From Pycnococcus provasolii (lineage: Eukaryota; Chlorophyta; Pseudoscourfieldiophyceae; Pseudoscourfieldiales; Pycnococcaceae), in assembly GCA_938743325.2 (NCBI GenBank), contig OW568883.1, positions 62,001 through 126,000 of the forward strand: 64,000 nt of DNA. The letters run 5' to 3'. Within the stretch, counting starts at the first letter, position 1; every line of letters begins with the position of its first letter. The notes beneath the pieces were generated by a model, which made no database searches, was not told where the DNA came from, and was given only the letters and a program-made list of their open reading frames with translations. Shown one piece after another: positions 62,241-64,000 of the stretch. The position numbers and the translations under genes are program-made.

Positions 62241-63554
62241 TCAAAAGCTTCCAAAATCACTGCGCATGCTGCAGTCGATGTGCTCCCCAGGTTTTGCCAC
62301 AAGATAACGAAGCAAATGTCGAGCATAGTCCGAGGTGATTTCAGGATCTTCGTATACGTCACGTGGCATTGCTGGTCCGGTCTCGCCAAGATTTTCGCGG
62401 TACCATGGCGCCCAAAAGTAGACGGCTGGAATGGAATGGCACTTATTCGAGAGATTTGGTGTCCCTCCGTGCCACGCGCGAATGTCACGAAGAATGACAC
62501 TTCCCGCCTTGACTGGGCAAGCGGTGGAATATTGCATCCAGCTCGGCTCTTCCTCGAGACTCGGCGAACGCATGCACCACTTCTGAGTTCCTCGAATTTG
62601 TCGCGTGGGACCGTTAAGTGCTGTTTGATCATCAGGGAAGAAGTTGCAAGCAATCGAAGGGCACGGCAGGTCACGCAGCGTGACTTTGCCACGAGGATCG
62701 CGAAACGAGCCGTGGGATTTCAGCACATCCCCCGCTTTGTACGCGTGCCTGTCCCCAACGTCAGTGTGGAGTGGCTCGTACAGAGTCGTACCAGGTAAGC
62801 AAAAGTCGCCACCTGCATTCAGACAGTGGTAGTCAGGGCTATCGAAAATACGCTGAAGAATTGGCGTCAACGTCGGAAGGTCAACAAGCTGCACCCACGC
62901 AGGGTGGTGCAACATGGAACCATGCTGGTACGCAGGTGAGAAGCTGTATCGATGGCTTCCTCTGTTGCCACGACGGTGTTTGTCAAGCTTGACTATTTCT
63001 GTCATGACTTCCTCGCAACCTTCCCGAAGCTTTGCGAGTTGCTTTGCGTCGAGCACGTCACGAATAACCACAAATCCGTCACGGTAAAAGAGCTCAGCAG
63101 CGCGCTGTACGTCGCCCGGACTGCAAGTTTCCAAATCTGCAAGCCCGTTGTATTTTTTTAGGTCGTTTCGTAACCGCACAACTTCTGGGTGGTCCGCTGG
63201 TACGTCCCTCCAACCCGCCGAGTCCAGGTCCACAAACTCATCATCAGGTTCGATTTTTTTATTTCGATTTTTCCGATCAGCGAAGTTCGTCGCGTTACGC
63301 TCCGTGAGCGCGTATTTGTACGAGAAGCGAGCGTGCGGCAAGGAGTGCTGCTGGTCAAGCTTGTTGGCCTTTAAGGAAGCAGCCCCGGAAGACGCAGACG
63401 AGTTGCGAAGGAGCAGGAGACGGGCGGCCAACGCGTCACACCCACACAGTAACAGGTACTTGATAACCCATGATGCTGTTACGCACTCAGCAAGAAGCCC
63501 CACCCTACCCTCACGAGGCAAAGCGTGTGCAAGCGACGACAGCGACGGCATCAA
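62241..63554 (-). CDS. Phytanoyl-CoA dioxygenase (PhyH) family protein
   Basis: 437 aa. Fe(II)/2-oxoglutarate oxygenase of the PhyH family, which hydroxylates lipids or small metabolites. After a ~130-residue N-terminal part with a hydrophobic stretch (VTASWVIKYLLLCGC), the domain runs from FYRDGFVVIRDVLDAKQLAK to the end. The iron site is PLHTDVG (His-x-Asp) and the distal His is in IRAWHGGTPN; downstream polar residues could hold 2-oxoglutarate. LPCPSIACNFFPDD and GPTRQIRGTQKW are the usual strand and loop before the second His. The residues needed for catalysis are present. Substrate is not predictable. A second Met one codon in (63551) is an equally good start. Confidence 0.85.
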   Translation of the reverse strand: MMPSLSSLAHALPREGRVGLLAECVTASWVIKYLLLCGCDALAARLLLLRNSSASSGAASLKANKLDQQHSLPHARFSYKYALTERNATNFADRKNRNKKIEPDDEFVDLDSAGWRDVPADHPEVVRLRNDLKKYNGLADLETCSPGDVQRAAELFYRDGFVVIRDVLDAKQLAKLREGCEEVMTEIVKLDKHRRGNRGSHRYSFSPAYQHGSMLHHPAWVQLVDLPTLTPILQRIFDSPDYHCLNAGGDFCLPGTTLYEPLHTDVGDRHAYKAGDVLKSHGSFRDPRGKVTLRDLPCPSIACNFFPDDQTALNGPTRQIRGTQKWCMRSPSLEEEPSWMQYSTACPVKAGSVILRDIRAWHGGTPNLSNKCHSIPAVYFWAPWYRENLGETGPAMPRDVYEDPEITSDYARHLLRYLVAKPGEHIDCSMRSDFGSF

Positions 63555-63696
63555 GACGCGACGCGAGCGAAAAGAATGTAAAAACTAACCCGCCCAAGAC
63601 CCGCCGAGGAAAACGAAAACGATAAATGGAAAATGTCGAAACCGATGATGAAAAGTTGTTTGTAACGTTTCGGGGCCTCGCCGGGGCCCGGGGGGA

Positions 63697-64000
63697 TCAA
63701 CTGATCGAGATACGCGACGCGGCTGGCCCTCGCCCTTGCCCTCGGGACCCGCCCGGCCCCCCTACCCGGCCCTCGCTCGGGCCCCCTCCCGTGCGCACGC
63801 GCACGTACGCGTCAGTGCCTTCGCAAATGGAAGTGCACGCCTCTCGCTGGTACGACGTGAGCTCATCCGCGACGAGCTTCCAGTGCTTATGCAGCGCGCC
63901 GTGTGCGTGCGGCACGCGCGCCACGAAATCCTCCACGCTGAAGAAGGCGTGACCGTCGTCGGCACTCGGCAGGACGCTCGGGTGTGGGTGAGTGGTGAAC
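63697..64000 (-). CDS. 3' end of a gene cut by the window edge
   Basis: Minus-strand frame open to the right edge and ending at the stop at 63697-63699. The edge-proximal part (DDGHAFFSVEDFVARVPHAH, then KHWKLVADELTSYQREA) has protein-like composition; the last ~35 residues are Gly/Pro/Arg-rich. Family not recognised. If real, most of the gene lies beyond the window. Confidence 0.35.
   Translation of the reverse strand, partial: FTTHPHPSVLPSADDGHAFFSVEDFVARVPHAHGALHKHWKLVADELTSYQREACTSICEGTDAYVRVRTGGGPSEGRVGGPGGSRGQGRGPAASRISIS

Overview
The window is nuclear DNA of a compact-genome, photosynthetic, flagellum-bearing eukaryote, most probably a small green alga (prasinophyte-grade chlorophyte). 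The reasons are a RETICULATA-related plastid protein, two organelle-type OPR/RAP RNA-binding proteins, ciliary genes (DNAAF3, a kinesin, a lebercilin-like protein), few and short GT-AG introns, intergenic gaps often under 150 bp, and TGTAA motifs (the usual green-algal poly(A) signal) after many stop codons. Short interstitial arrays of the hexamer CCCTAA/TTAGGG recur. I do not claim a species, and the hexamer differs from the TTTAGGG common in plants and some algae, so the lineage call is an inference.

Layout. 1-3 kb: a hAT DNA transposon whose transposase appears intact once a 76-bp intron is removed. 3-9 kb: a coiled-coil protein, a two-exon PMP3 proteolipid and an F-box-like protein. 9-17 kb: COG4, then a tandem pair of OPR-repeat/RAP proteins (8 and 13 full repeats). 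17-24 kb: DNAAF3 tail-to-tail with a kinesin, a minisatellite and an unrecognised acidic protein. 24-35 kb: a seven-unit RCC1-like propeller, a bacterial-type HI0933/BaiN flavoprotein, a HUS1-like checkpoint clamp, a small unknown, a RETICULATA-related protein, a secreted EEP-fold hydrolase and a lebercilin-like coiled coil. 35-42 kb: a 958-aa unknown, degenerate telomere-like DNA and a DIRS-like retroelement fossil. 42-48 kb: a giant receptor-like membrane protein. 48-53 kb: a C10-family protein, NF-YB and an ATG14/UVRAG-like protein. 53-64 kb: a DEIH-box helicase of the R3H/ankyrin type, a candidate spliced tail-anchored protein, an RBR ubiquitin ligase, a Tudor-like/DUF1244/MogA fusion, a phytanoyl-CoA dioxygenase-like enzyme and the edge of one more gene.

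There are no operons. The groupings are thematic only: cilium (DNAAF3, kinesin, lebercilin-like), Golgi and endosome traffic (COG4, ATG14/UVRAG), organelle RNA control (OPR/RAP pair), and nuclear control (NF-YB, HUS1, helicase, RBR). The least described objects are the two OPR arrays with fixed hypervariable columns, the DUF1244-MogA fusion, and the Cache-like/Cys-rich/multi-TM/EF-hand receptor.
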